Below, one piece after another: positions 41,010-50,567 of a stretch of 64,000 nucleotides of DNA. The translations under genes were made by a program, and so were the position numbers. Positions within the stretch are counted from its first letter, which is position 1, and each line of letters opens with the position of its first letter. A model generated the notes under the pieces. The model saw only the letters and a program-made list of their open reading frames with translations. It was not told the DNA's origin and searched no databases. Source of the DNA: a gamma proteobacterium symbiont of Stewartia floridana (GTDB lineage: Bacteria; Pseudomonadota; Gammaproteobacteria; Chromatiales; Chromatiaceae); NCBI GenBank assembly GCA_003676145.1, contig NAUB01000031.1, positions 1 through 64,000 on the forward strand, written 5' to 3'.

Positions 41010-42254
41010 ATGCATTATGTTGTCATTGGCGCAGGTCCGGCAGGCGTTACCGCCTGTGATACCTTGCGCGAACAAGATCCCCAATGCCGTATTACGCTGA
41101 TCGGTGGCGAACCGGAGCCACCCTATTCGCGAATGGCGATCCCCTATGTGATGGTTGAGAAGATCGAAGAGCATGGTACCTATCTGAGGCAGAACGACAG
41201 CCACTATGCCGAACAGCGGATCGAGATGGTGGATGGACCGGTGAAGCGGGTCGACCCACAGAGCCGACGGGTCGTCTTGGAGAGTGGTTCCGAGGTGGCG
41301 TATGACCGTTTGCTGATTGCCACCGGGGCAACCCCATTGAAGCCACCGATACCGGGTATCGATCTGCCCGGGGTGCATAACTGCTGGACCATGGCGGATA
41401 CCCGGGCAATCGTGGAGCGGGCCAAGCCTGGCAGCTCTGTGGTGCTGATTGGCGCCGGTTTCATCGGTTGCATCATCCTGGAAGCCCTGGTGATGCGGCA
41501 GGTCAAACTGACGGTGGTGGAAAAGGCACCGCGGATGGTGGCCAGAATGATGGACCAAGTGGCCAGTGAACTGCTGCAGGGCTGGTGTGAAAGCAAAGGG
41601 GTGGACGTGCATACCAATGCCGGGGTAACCAGCATCTCTCAGCAGGGTGATGGGTTACAGCTCTCCGTGGATAACGGGGAGACGCTGACTGCCGATCTGG
41701 TGATCACGGCGATGGGGGTACGGGCCAATACCGAGTTTCTCGAAGGTTCGGGCATCGAGTTCAATGACGGTATCGTGGTCAATTCCCACTTTCAGAGCAA
41801 CTTTCCGGATATCTATGCGGCCGGTGACGTGGCCCAGGGGTTGGACTTCTCCACTGGTCAGAACCAGGTACAGGCGATTCAGCCCACTTCGGTTGAGCAT
41901 GGCCGGATGGCGGCGATCAACATGGTCAGTGATGCAGCCGTCGAGCATCGCGGCAGTCTCAACATGAATGTGCTCGACACCCTGGGTCTGATCTCATCCT
42001 CCTTCGGACAGTGGATGGGGGTGGATAATGGTGAACAGGCTGTGTTGCTCGATCGGGAAAACTACCGCTATCTGCGGCTTGAGTTCGACGGAGATTATCT
42101 GGTGGGCGCCAGCAGTCTGGGGCATACCCAGCATATCGGTGTGCTACGCGGGCTGATCCGTAGCCGGGTTCCACTGGGGGAGTGGAAAAAACGCTTGATG
42201 AAGGATCCAACCCGGTTGATGGAGGCCTATCTTGGTTGTGTGGTGTCAGCGTGA
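41010..42254 (+). CDS. aorC: FAD-dependent NAD(P) oxidoreductase subunit
   Basis: A 414-residue pyridine nucleotide-disulfide-type flavoprotein. The FAD-binding GAGPAGVTACDTL is at residues 7-19. The NAD-binding GAGFIGCIILEAL is near 151-163. The second FAD motif, IYAAGDVAQG, is near 269-278. It matches AorC of the three-subunit AOR, which couples aldehyde oxidation to NAD reduction. It lacks the CxxxxC redox-disulfide of the reductase branch. Overlaps the next gene by 4 bp (GTGA). Confidence 0.88.
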   Translation: MHYVVIGAGPAGVTACDTLREQDPQCRITLIGGEPEPPYSRMAIPYVMVEKIEEHGTYLRQNDSHYAEQRIEMVDGPVKRVDPQSRRVVLESGSEVAYDRLLIATGATPLKPPIPGIDLPGVHNCWTMADTRAIVERAKPGSSVVLIGAGFIGCIILEALVMRQVKLTVVEKAPRMVARMMDQVASELLQGWCESKGVDVHTNAGVTSISQQGDGLQLSVDNGETLTADLVITAMGVRANTEFLEGSGIEFNDGIVVNSHFQSNFPDIYAAGDVAQGLDFSTGQNQVQAIQPTSVEHGRMAAINMVSDAAVEHRGSLNMNVLDTLGLISSSFGQWMGVDNGEQAVLLDRENYRYLRLEFDGDYLVGASSLGHTQHIGVLRGLIRSRVPLGEWKKRLMKDPTRLMEAYLGCVVSA

Positions 42255-42505
42255 TTCGGGTGGAGTTTAAGCTGTTTGCAAGCTTGATGAGCTATCTGCC
42301 GGCAGGCGCCAGCGAGCATGCCGTGCAGGTTGAGATGCCTGAAGGATCCACGGTCTACGATTTGATGGACAAGTATCAGGTACCCAGGGAGCAGGCCCAT
42401 CTGGTGGTATGCAACGGTCTTTTCGTACCGCCTTCACAAAGAGATACCCATAGCCTCAAGGATGGGGACAGCATTGCCCTTTGGCCCCCGGTAGCGGGGG
42501 GCTGA
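42251..42505 (+). CDS. aorD: MoaD/ThiS-like sulfur carrier protein
   Basis: An 84-residue beta-grasp protein ending in Gly-Gly, the residue pair that is activated and thiocarboxylated for sulfur transfer to the pterin. The start GTG (42251) overlaps the aorC stop. VEFKLFASLMSYLPAG and the final LWPPVAGG are typical of MoaD. In aor operons such a MoaD paralogue is thought to serve tungstopterin synthesis. Confidence 0.85.
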   Translation: MIRVEFKLFASLMSYLPAGASEHAVQVEMPEGSTVYDLMDKYQVPREQAHLVVCNGLFVPPSQRDTHSLKDGDSIALWPPVAGG

Positions 42506-42537
42506 GCAGGGCGGTGGAGCATCAGGAGACCCGCTTG

Positions 42538-42807
42538 ATGGCGATCAGCCATCGTGACTTTCTGCGCAGTCTTCAGCCCATGAAGCGTGACTATCCAATA
42601 AGGGTGGAGGAACAGGGAACGAGGTTTGTGATCACCAGGGACGGTTTGCACTTGGAGATATCGCTTGGCCAGGAGCAGGTGGTCAGAATGGGCTCTCTGA
42701 CGATGCCCCGTACCCAGGTCGATTTTACCTTTCATAGCGCCTCGCCACAGCAGGTGGCCGATTTTTTCGTCAGATTTGAGCTAAGCTTCAGACGGGGTGG
42801 CGGCTGA
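42538..42807 (+). CDS. Hypothetical protein at the end of the aor operon
   Basis: An 89-residue soluble protein of mixed alpha/beta pattern. I start at ATG 42538, with GGAGA 8 nt upstream; a GTG at 42514 is possible. RVEEQGTRFVITRDGLHLEISLGQEQVVRMGSLTMPRTQVDFTF suggests a small beta sheet. No family recognised. It lies 32 bp after the MoaD-like gene and is probably in the same transcript, so it may serve the tungsten enzyme. Confidence 0.65.
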   Translation: MAISHRDFLRSLQPMKRDYPIRVEEQGTRFVITRDGLHLEISLGQEQVVRMGSLTMPRTQVDFTFHSASPQQVADFFVRFELSFRRGGG

Positions 42808-42960
42808 ATCATTCACACCCAGGGAACATCAGCAGCTTGTTGCCATCAAACTCTCTTTAGCCGTGATGGCGGCTTGCCGTTGATAGGTCGACCCGGTTCC
42901 GTAGCAGGCCATACTCAGCCGCAGCGTACCGGGATGATAAAAAAAGGGGAGTTCACTTTG

Positions 42961-44022
42961 ATGAGGCGGAATTCAGTACTGGTTCTGATATATCTGATTG
43001 TCGGCCTATTGGCCGCCCCAGGGACGGCGACAGCCGATAAGCATTTTGAACGTCTGGTAGTGTTTGGTGACAGTCTCTCCGATCCGGGGAATGCCTTCCA
43101 TCTGACCGGTAATGCTCTGAAACCTCCCTACAGCACACTCGATCAGTTTCTGGTGCCGGATGCGCCCTATGCCAGGGGTGGAAACCACTTCAGTAACGGC
43201 AAAACCTGGGTGGAGCGGTTTGCTGAAAAACTCGATCTGGAGGAGAGCGCAGGGCCAGCCTTCAAAGGGGAGAACAAGGATCAGTTGAAGATGACCAACT
43301 ATGCAGTTGGTGGTGCCCGGGCCAGGGATTTTGGACAGAATATCAATCTGGCAAGTCAGCTGGGTATGTTCCAGGCGGACGCCCAGGGAGAGGTTACCGA
43401 CCGTTCACTCTATGTACTGGCGCTTGGCGGCAACGATGTGCGGGATGCGGTGTCGGCACTGGCGCAGGATAGTAGCGGGCTGCTGAGTGCGGAGATTATC
43501 GCCAATGCACTGAGTGCAATCTCGGATGCGGTGATCGCGCTCTACAGTGGTGGGGCTACCACCCTGATGGTCGCCAACGTACCCGATCTCTCAATAACCC
43601 CTGCAGTCAACAGGCTGGACGCCATACTGCCCGGGGCAACCATGAGTGCGGCGATACTCTCCGCCAAATTCAACAGTGAATTGGCCGGCCTGCTCGATGT
43701 GCTGGAACAGAGTTCCCCGGGCTTGAAAATCATCCGCATCGACTTTGCCGGCAACACCCGACGCATCGCAGACGACCCTGAAGCGTTTAAGATATCCAAT
43801 GTTGAAGAGGCCTGTGTGATGCCGGATCAGCGGCCATCGAGCTGTAAAAAACCCAATCGGTATCTGTTTTGGGACGGCATACATCCAACCGCAAAGGCGC
43901 ATCGGATCATTGGAAAAATGGTCTTTAAAAACTATCAGTCATTCATGCGGGACTCAGAGGTGCTTTGTCATCCAGGCAGAAAAAACAGGGATGCGGCCTG
44001 CAGCTCTGTGCTTTGGTTGTAG
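42961..44022 (+). CDS. GDSL/SGNH-family lipase or esterase, exported
   Basis: A 353-residue hydrolase with signal peptide (about 1-22). The catalytic motif FGDSLSDPGN (block I) lies near residue 34. Block III is GGNDVRD, and block V has DGIHPTAKAH with the catalytic Asp and His. Chain length and the ExFxDxxHPT-like end fit outer-membrane or secreted GDSL esterases of the plant and ChoE type. The physiological ester is unknown. It stands between the aor operon and pyk, with its own GGGGAG site. Confidence 0.88.
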   Translation: MRRNSVLVLIYLIVGLLAAPGTATADKHFERLVVFGDSLSDPGNAFHLTGNALKPPYSTLDQFLVPDAPYARGGNHFSNGKTWVERFAEKLDLEESAGPAFKGENKDQLKMTNYAVGGARARDFGQNINLASQLGMFQADAQGEVTDRSLYVLALGGNDVRDAVSALAQDSSGLLSAEIIANALSAISDAVIALYSGGATTLMVANVPDLSITPAVNRLDAILPGATMSAAILSAKFNSELAGLLDVLEQSSPGLKIIRIDFAGNTRRIADDPEAFKISNVEEACVMPDQRPSSCKKPNRYLFWDGIHPTAKAHRIIGKMVFKNYQSFMRDSEVLCHPGRKNRDAACSSVLWL

Positions 44023-44101
44023 TTTGACATTAGGTTGGATGTGGCACACCCTGATGACAGACAGGGCCCTAACAGTTGCCATCGGATAAAAGAATAAAAC
44101 C

Positions 44102-45541
44102 ATGTCCATCCCGCTGATACGAAAAACCAAGATCGTCGCTACCATCGGCCCGGCCTCGGATCGCGTGGAGACCCTCGAGGCGATGATCCGCGCCGGCATG
44201 AGCGTGGCGAGACTGAATCTGTCACACGGCAGTTATCAGGAACACAAACAACGCATCGCGCGGATTCGCCAGGCGTCGCAGAATCTTCAAATCCCGGTTG
44301 CCATCATGATCGATACCCGGGGTGTCGAGATCCGTACCGGACCCCTCCAGCAGGGCCGTGTCGAACTGCACTCGGGTGGCCGTTTTTCACTCTATACGGA
44401 TGATCGTATCGGCGATGAGCACGGGGTGTCGGTAACCTACCATCGACTCAGCCAGGAGGTGGGAGCCGGTGACGTGATCCTGCTCGATGATGGCGCCATG
44501 GAGCTGACCGTCGACGAGGTGGTGGGCGATGAGATCCGTTGCAGCGTGGTGCTGGGTGGCGTGCTGAAGGAGAACAAAGGGGTCAATCTGCCCAATACCC
44601 AGCTGTCGATGACTGCCGTCGAGACCGCCCAGCGTGACGATATTCTGCAGGAGCTCGCTTTCGCCGCTGAGAATGAAGTGGACTACATTGCCGCCTCCTT
44701 CATCCAACAGGCAGTGGAAATTGAACGCATGAGAGAGATCCTGGCTGAACGGGGGAGTAAGATCCCGATCATTGCCAAGATCGAGAATCGCGCCGGTATT
44801 GAGAACCTGGAATCGATCGTCAGTGCCGCAGACGGCATCATGGTGGCCCGGGGGGATATGGGGGTCGAGCTGCCGCTGGCGGATGTGCCGAGTATGCAGA
44901 AGAAGATCATCCGCATCACCGTCAGTAACGGCAAGCCGGTGATTACCGCCACTCAGATGCTGGCCTCGATGGAGCAGAATCCCAAACCGACCCGGGCAGA
45001 GGCGAGCGATGTGGCGAATGCCATTCTGGACGGCTCATCCGCGTTGATGCTCTCCGGTGAGACCGCTATGGGAGACTACCCGGTCGAATCGGTCAGCACC
45101 ATGGAGCGACTGGCGGTGCGCACTGAGGCTTCGCTGCGTGAATACGGCTATCTGCAGCACATACTGCCCCATGCCTCGAATGTGGTTACCGAAGCGGTCA
45201 GCCGTTCCGCAGTCACCATGGCTGATCAGTTGCATGCGGCGGCGATCATCAGCCTCACCGAGACCGGTTTTACTTCGCGCCTGATCTCCAAACATCGTCC
45301 GGAGTGTCCGATCCTGGCGGTAACCCACTCACCGCGGGTTACCCGGCGTCTGTGCATGAACTGGGGGGTGATACCGATGCTCGATGCCGCTGAGCATAAC
45401 GATGAGGCGAAGGTGGACTACTGCATCGAGCAGGCGAAACATCGTGGTCTGTTGACGGTTGGTGATGTGGTGATTGCAACCAGCGGCTCAACCCAGGCGA
45501 CCGGTGGTACCAATCTGATCAAGGTGATGTCGGTCGACTGA
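44102..45541 (+). CDS. pyk: Pyruvate kinase
   Basis: A 479-residue glycolytic enzyme that makes pyruvate and ATP from phosphoenolpyruvate. RKTKIVATIGPAS opens the barrel. MIDTRGVEIRTG, IIAKIENRAGIENL and the active-site MVARGDMGVELPL are intact, as is the C-terminal regulatory domain (EAVSRSAVTMADQL...TQATGGTNLIKV). Pyk type I and II cannot be separated with certainty. The gene stands alone. Confidence 0.96.
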   Translation: MSIPLIRKTKIVATIGPASDRVETLEAMIRAGMSVARLNLSHGSYQEHKQRIARIRQASQNLQIPVAIMIDTRGVEIRTGPLQQGRVELHSGGRFSLYTDDRIGDEHGVSVTYHRLSQEVGAGDVILLDDGAMELTVDEVVGDEIRCSVVLGGVLKENKGVNLPNTQLSMTAVETAQRDDILQELAFAAENEVDYIAASFIQQAVEIERMREILAERGSKIPIIAKIENRAGIENLESIVSAADGIMVARGDMGVELPLADVPSMQKKIIRITVSNGKPVITATQMLASMEQNPKPTRAEASDVANAILDGSSALMLSGETAMGDYPVESVSTMERLAVRTEASLREYGYLQHILPHASNVVTEAVSRSAVTMADQLHAAAIISLTETGFTSRLISKHRPECPILAVTHSPRVTRRLCMNWGVIPMLDAAEHNDEAKVDYCIEQAKHRGLLTVGDVVIATSGSTQATGGTNLIKVMSVD

Positions 45542-45561
45542 AGTCAGACCCTAATGAGATA

Positions 45562-45660
45562 AACCGCAAATAACGCGAATCACCGCAAAACAACGCAAAA
45601 AAGAGTTCGATAAAACGATTTGCGATCTTCGCGGTGATTGGCGTCCATTAGCGGTTGGTT
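45562..45660. repeat. Dispersed intergenic repeat, copy 4 (inverted pair)
   Basis: AACCGCAAATAACGCG with following AATCACCGC, and the inverse TTCGCGGTGATTGGCGTCC with CATTAGCGGTT, form a long imperfect palindrome downstream of pyk. The halves match the single copies at 6063, 12767 and 15251. It can fold as a large hairpin and may end pyk transcription. Confidence 0.6.
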
Positions 45661-45685
45661 TCTCTCTAAGCTTGTACTGTTAAGG

Positions 45686-46966
45686 TTACAGGCCTTTGCA
45701 GTTGGCGTAGAAGGTTACGGTTGCCGGCCAGTCGGAGAAGATACCCTTGATGCCCACATCCTGGGCCAACACATCCAACAGTACCAGCATGTCACCATCG
45801 TTGTCGGTGACATCTCTGATACTCTGGTAGTACCAACCACCGCCACTTGCGAGCAGGCCGGAACGCTCCAGCGTCCAGGTGATCAGGTCGATGCCATGGG
45901 CTCGTGCCGCAATCGCATATTCGGATGGTACGATCTCGCCGTTTTCAGCAGTAACCAGGGCCCACATGGCCGGTGCCAGATAGTTCACACCCTGCTCCGC
46001 AAGGTAGGACATCCTGTCGATGGTCTGCTTGGCTTCGTCCGGATTATTGCTGCCATCCAGGTAGACGGCCTGTCTGCCAAAGCGCGGTTCATGGTTGATC
46101 CAGTAGAGTACATCGTCCAGGTTGAATGACTGGGCAAACACATGCTTGGGTTTTACACCGGCGGCCTTGTACTCATCGATCATCTGCTGAGCGTAGTCCT
46201 GTTGGGTGTAGTCGCCTTCGAACGGCATATCGACGCTGGGAGACTTCAGTTCAGGAGTCATCTTGGCGCCAAGTTGCTTGAACAGCTCGATGCTTTCGGC
46301 GTGGGTCATCAGGGTAGCGTTGCCTGTATAGAGGTCAGTGCGCCAGCCTGGGGTGGCATCCAGATACGCTTCAACGCTGGTTGCAGTCCGGTCAGCCGCA
46401 TCCATTTTGCCCTTCAGGGTTTTGAACTCCTGCAGAGTGATGTCACTGGTGCAGCAGCGAGCTGAGGCTGGCGTGATCACCTTACCGGTGGTTGGGTCGA
46501 TCTCAGCGGGAACAAAGGGCTGGGAACATTTTGCCGCCAGTGGGGTTGCCAGGATGTTGGTGGTGGTGTGCAGATCGCACTGTGAATGACGGCAGACCAG
46601 TTGACGATCCTTGGTGAAGGTGACGTCGCACTCGAGAATACCGGCTCCCATGCGCGCCGCGGCAACATAGGATTCCACGGTATGTTCCGGAAACTGCATC
46701 GCGGCGCCCCGGTGGCCAATGGAGAAGTCGCTCTTTTTAAACTTCTTCTTTTTACTGCAGGCCTGCAGCTCCTGTTTCAGTTCACCCTCGTCCATGTCGT
46801 CGACCAGGTAGAAAGGGCGGGGTCCCAGTTGAGTGCTCAGACGAACCCGCTCAAATTCGCCTTCGTCATCCTCTCGATGATCTCTGTTACCGGCAAAACA
46901 ACCGCTCACGATTATGCTGGTTGTTGTGATGATGAGCAGTGTCTGTAGCATCTTTTTCAATCGCAT
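45686..46966 (-). CDS. Glycerophosphodiester phosphodiesterase-like lipoprotein
   Basis: A 426-residue protein. A lipoprotein signal peptide ends in SGC (lipid-anchored Cys near residue 23). The GDPD TIM-barrel begins at [38 protein letters not shown], with the usual HR, E and D metal and catalytic residues, followed by [10 protein letters not shown] with the second His. Extra cysteines (CSQPF, ARCCTSD) suggest disulfides. It would hydrolyse glycerophosphodiesters or a related substrate at the outer membrane. Monocistronic. Confidence 0.87.
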   Translation of the reverse strand: MRLKKMLQTLLIITTTSIIVSGCFAGNRDHREDDEGEFERVRLSTQLGPRPFYLVDDMDEGELKQELQACSKKKKFKKSDFSIGHRGAAMQFPEHTVESYVAAARMGAGILECDVTFTKDRQLVCRHSQCDLHTTTNILATPLAAKCSQPFVPAEIDPTTGKVITPASARCCTSDITLQEFKTLKGKMDAADRTATSVEAYLDATPGWRTDLYTGNATLMTHAESIELFKQLGAKMTPELKSPSVDMPFEGDYTQQDYAQQMIDEYKAAGVKPKHVFAQSFNLDDVLYWINHEPRFGRQAVYLDGSNNPDEAKQTIDRMSYLAEQGVNYLAPAMWALVTAENGEIVPSEYAIAARAHGIDLITWTLERSGLLASGGGWYYQSIRDVTDNDGDMLVLLDVLAQDVGIKGIFSDWPATVTFYANCKGL

Positions 46967-47157
46967 TCTCGATTCCTCAGATTATTATGGTGCTTGATTC
47001 GGATTCCATGAATACCGGTCGTCACCATAAAAGAGCTCTGTTTCCTGCTGATGCCGAAGCTGTGACACTTTCGAGAAGAAAACAGTGTTGATCTATACAG
47101 GTTCAGGTTCTGAGAAAGTTGAGGGGAGGCGGGGGAGATTGAATGGGGTCTGGTCAA

Positions 47158-47185
47158 ACTCCCGACACCCTGTTGTGTCGGGAGT
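47158..47185 (-). terminator. Terminator of sodB
   Basis: An 11-bp perfect stem (ACTCCCGACAC at 47158-47168, GTGTCGGGAGT at 47175-47185) with a 6-nt loop lies just past the sodB stop codon. The T-run on the minus strand is short (TTTGACC). Confidence 0.65.
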
Positions 47186-47193
47186 TGCAGGGA

Positions 47194-47775
47194 TCAGCTC
47201 ATGTTATCGGCGACGAAATCCCAGTTGACCACCTTCCAGAAGGCTTCAAGATAGGCCGGACGGGCATTGCGATAGTCGATGTAGTAGGCGTGTTCCCAGA
47301 CATCGGCTGTCAGCAGCGCTTTTTTACCGGAGGTCATCGGGCAGCCGGCGTTGGAGGTGTTGAAGATCTCCAGACTGCCGTCTTCATTCTGCACCAGCCA
47401 GGTCCAGCCGGAACCGAAGTTGGTGGCGCCGGAGGTGGCGAACTTTTTCTTGAACTCGTCGAATGAACCGAATGTGTTGTTGATGGCATCGGCCAGTGCA
47501 CCACTGGGGGCATTGTCATCGCTCGGGCTGCGCAGACAGTTCCAGTAGAAGGTGTGGTTCCAGATCTGAGCCGCATTGTTGAATACGCCACCGGACGATT
47601 TCATGATGATATCTTCCAGGGAAGCGCTTTCGAATTCGGTCCCCGGTACCAGGTTGTTCAGATTGGTCACGTAGGTGTTGTGGTGCTTGCCGTGGTGGAA
47701 CTCCAGGGTCTCTTTGGAGATCACCGGCTCCAGGGCATCAATTGCGTAGGGCAGGGCAGGTAGTTCGTGTGCCAT
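47194..47775 (-). CDS. sodB: Iron superoxide dismutase
   Basis: A 193-residue cytoplasmic enzyme that dismutates superoxide. Metal ligands are His27 in LEFHHGKHH, His74 in [12 protein letters not shown], Asp157 and His161 in [23 protein letters not shown] (approximate numbering). [13 protein letters not shown] and the length indicate the iron type rather than manganese. GAAGGAG precedes the ATG. Monocistronic. Confidence 0.96.
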   Translation of the reverse strand: MAHELPALPYAIDALEPVISKETLEFHHGKHHNTYVTNLNNLVPGTEFESASLEDIIMKSSGGVFNNAAQIWNHTFYWNCLRSPSDDNAPSGALADAINNTFGSFDEFKKKFATSGATNFGSGWTWLVQNEDGSLEIFNTSNAGCPMTSGKKALLTADVWEHAYYIDYRNARPAYLEAFWKVVNWDFVADNMS

Positions 47776-48001
47776 GAGTTAATACTCCTTCGTTGTCGCG
47801 TTATTGAATTCTTGACCTCTCCATGCGCTCAGGGAGGGGATAAAAACCTAGTAGAATGGTCAGCTATTCTATCCATGCCATGGCGGGGATGCAACTGGGT
47901 AGGATGTGAGGGAAAATAGTAACCGGGCGACGCAGCAGTCGACTGGCAGTCGCCGGGTTTATAATAGCATCTCTGATTGACCGATTGATGACGACTTTGA
48001 A

Positions 48002-49546
48002 ATGGATCCTATTGAACTAAGTATATTTTCATCCCGGCTCGAAGCGGTATGCGATGAGATGGGTGCGGTGCTGCGTAATGCCGCTTTTTCGCCCAATATA
48101 CGCGATCGGTTGGATTTCTCCTGTGCGGTGTTCGACGCCGCCGGTGAACTCTCTGCCCAGGCGGCCCATATTCCGGTACACCTTGGCAGCATGGCCTATG
48201 CAATGGCGGATATTGTCGCTCAAATCGAGTGGCAGGATGGGGATATGGTGGTACTCAACGATCCTTTCATGGGGGGAACCCATCTGCCGGATGTAACGCT
48301 GATTTCGCCGCTCTTTTGTGACGGCCTGTTAAGTGCCTTTGTGGTCAATCGGGCTCACCATGCGGATATCGGTGCTGATTCACCAGGCTCAATGCCGGTC
48401 TCGGATCATCTGCACCAGGAAGGGCGGGTCATACCGCCTGGCAAATTGATTGAGGCGGGACGACTGGATGAGGCCTTCCTGGCGGAACTCACGGCTGATA
48501 ATCGTAATCCGGTTGAGTCGAGAGGGGACTTCGCCGCCCAGATCAGCGCCAACCGGAACGGTCTGAAACGCCTGCAGCGGCTGATCAGTGAGTGGGGTCG
48601 GGCAGGGTTTCTGAATGGCCTGAAGGCCCTCAATGCCTATGCGGAGCGATTGGCCGCTGATGCCCTGAAGCAACTGCCGCCGGGAGAGTATCGGTTCGAG
48701 GATCTGATGGATGATGATGGGCAGGGCAGTCAGGATATTCCAATCCGTGTCAGGATCCGTGTGGAGGCAGATCGATTGATTGTGGATTTCAGCGGAACCG
48801 CACCCCAGGTACCCGGTAATATCAACTGTCCATTATCGGTTGCCGCGGCCGCGGTCTACTACTGTTTTCGCTGCCTGATGCCTGAGCAGACCCCAGCTTG
48901 TGCCGGCAGTTTCAGAGCAATTAAGTTGATTGTGCCGGAAGGGTGTCTGCTCAATGCCCGTCGTCCGGCCGCTGTAGCCGCCGGAAATGTGGAGACCAGC
49001 ACTCGAGTGGTTGATGTGGTGCTTGGTGCTTTGGCTCAGGCTATCCCCGATGAGATTCCCGCCGCGAGCCAGGGCAGCATGAACAACCTGGCCATGGGCA
49101 GTGATCACGAGCAGGGGCGCTGGGACTACTATGAAACCATTGGCGGTGGTATGGGGGCTGGGCGCCTGGGGGGTGGTTTAAGCGGTATGCAGACCCACAT
49201 GACCAACACCTTGAACACGCCGGTCGAGGTGATCGAGAGTCGTTTTCCTTTGCGTATCGAACGTTATGCCTTGAGAGACGACTCGGCTGGAGAGGGCAGG
49301 CGTCAGGGTGGCGAGGGGCTGGTGCGCAGTTTCCGGTTTCTCGCGCCGACCCAGGTGACCCTGTTGACTGAACGCCGACGCAACAGGCCCTGGGGTATGG
49401 ATGGGGGTGGTCCAGGTGGCAATGGTGTGAATCGGCACAATGGACAACGGCTGGCTGGCAAGGTGAATCTGGATGTGGAGCGTGGCGACCTGTTGACCAT
49501 CGAAACACCGGGCGGCGGTGGCTGGGGTGGTGCAGAGAGTGATTAG
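48002..49546 (+). CDS. Hydantoinase B/oxoprolinase-family protein (HyuB)
   Basis: A 514-residue protein of the HyuB family: [24 protein letters not shown] near the start, [33 protein letters not shown] with the conserved His pair, and the C-terminal glycine-rich GGGGWG. HyuB works with HyuA in ATP-dependent cleavage of hydantoins, oxoproline or acetophenone-like carbonyls. No hyuA lies on either side, which is unusual. It is followed 24 bp later by an ABM-like gene. Confidence 0.87.
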   Translation: MDPIELSIFSSRLEAVCDEMGAVLRNAAFSPNIRDRLDFSCAVFDAAGELSAQAAHIPVHLGSMAYAMADIVAQIEWQDGDMVVLNDPFMGGTHLPDVTLISPLFCDGLLSAFVVNRAHHADIGADSPGSMPVSDHLHQEGRVIPPGKLIEAGRLDEAFLAELTADNRNPVESRGDFAAQISANRNGLKRLQRLISEWGRAGFLNGLKALNAYAERLAADALKQLPPGEYRFEDLMDDDGQGSQDIPIRVRIRVEADRLIVDFSGTAPQVPGNINCPLSVAAAAVYYCFRCLMPEQTPACAGSFRAIKLIVPEGCLLNARRPAAVAAGNVETSTRVVDVVLGALAQAIPDEIPAASQGSMNNLAMGSDHEQGRWDYYETIGGGMGAGRLGGGLSGMQTHMTNTLNTPVEVIESRFPLRIERYALRDDSAGEGRRQGGEGLVRSFRFLAPTQVTLLTERRRNRPWGMDGGGPGGNGVNRHNGQRLAGKVNLDVERGDLLTIETPGGGGWGGAESD

Positions 49547-49570
49547 TATCAATCGGCCCTAGGGAAACTT

Positions 49571-49885
49571 ATGGAAAAGCCTATCTATGCGGTCATCTTT
49601 AAAGCCGTGATTGGTGACCTCGATGCGACATACCATGAAACAGCGTCACAGCTCAGGAGACGGGCGATGGAGTTGTATGACTGCATCTCGTTTGAATCCT
49701 ATACGCAAGGGGATCGGGAAATATCGATCTCCTATTGGCGGGACGAGGAGCAGATTGTTCAGTGGAAAAACGATCAGATCCATTTAAAGGCGCAACAGAT
49801 GGGGCGTGAAAAATGGTATCGATCCTACCAGGTCCAGGTGGTCAAGCTCATCAAGCAGTATGGAGAAGATGATCAGGTTGGCTGA
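49571..49885 (+). CDS. Antibiotic biosynthesis monooxygenase-like (ABM) protein
   Basis: A 104-residue single-domain ferredoxin-like protein: IYAVIFKAVIGDLDATYHETASQLRRRAMEL, then CISFESYTQGDREISISYWRDEEQIVQWKND, and a basic C-terminal helix, which is the pattern of dimeric alpha/beta ABM proteins. Members are cofactor-free monooxygenases or sulfur/quinone-related enzymes of varied role. Close spacing to the HyuB gene suggests joint transcription. Specific function unknown. Confidence 0.82.
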   Translation: MEKPIYAVIFKAVIGDLDATYHETASQLRRRAMELYDCISFESYTQGDREISISYWRDEEQIVQWKNDQIHLKAQQMGREKWYRSYQVQVVKLIKQYGEDDQVG

Positions 49886-49907
49886 CCCTGTTGTCGCCAC
49901 GCATTGT

Positions 49908-50567
49908 TCAGGGTAGCCAGATCGAGAAACAACCACCTCCCAAGCGTTGGTTGTTTGCCAGTTTGATGTATCCCTCCCGTTCTCCATTGCTGTGCATATG
50001 AGCCACCAGAGAGGCAAAGTAGTGGCCCAGCTGGGTCTCTCCCTGTTGCGGTTTTTTATGCTGCTGAGCGGTTTGGGCATCGATCATGTTTTGTGGAAAT
50101 CCATCGCCGTCATCATCGATACTCAACACCAGATAGCCATCCACGGATGCCGCGTGAATGAGGATTTGTGAGGAGCTGTATCTCAATCCATTACCAATCA
50201 GGCTGTTGATGACTCCCCGCATCAGCCACTCATCAAAATAGCCCACCAAACCCTCTTCGCTCTCATAGTTGATGGTGATTCCCAGATGGTTGGCCGTGGC
50301 TTGGTTATCCACCGAAATCTCATACAGAAACTGTTCAACATCGATCTCTTCGATGTTGGTGGAGAGCTGTCCTTTATCGATCTTGTAGAGTGACAGCAGA
50401 GCAATCAAATTGTCATTCAGGCGTCTGGCTTCATGCTGCAGGGTGCCCAGCTTTGGATTTTCATGAACTTGTAACTCTTCACCAAGATCATCGATCGTAT
50501 TGATCACCAGGCCAAGGGAGTTTTTCATGTCATGGATGAGTGACGCCAGAATATCAGCAAAATTCAT
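49908..50567 (-). CDS. Small sensor histidine kinase without sensor domain
   Basis: 219 residues. SLIHDMKNSLG (His12) sits at the very N terminus as a compact HisKA-type dimerisation helix, followed by a HATPase domain with VINSLIGNGLRYS and LSIDDDGDGFPQ. The G2-type glycine motif is weak. No sensor or membrane segment is present, so input must come from a partner, most likely the Rec-TPR protein encoded just upstream with a 4-bp overlap. Confidence 0.83.
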   Translation of the reverse strand: MNFADILASLIHDMKNSLGLVINTIDDLGEELQVHENPKLGTLQHEARRLNDNLIALLSLYKIDKGQLSTNIEEIDVEQFLYEISVDNQATANHLGITINYESEEGLVGYFDEWLMRGVINSLIGNGLRYSSSQILIHAASVDGYLVLSIDDDGDGFPQNMIDAQTAQQHKKPQQGETQLGHYFASLVAHMHSNGEREGYIKLANNQRLGGGCFSIWLP

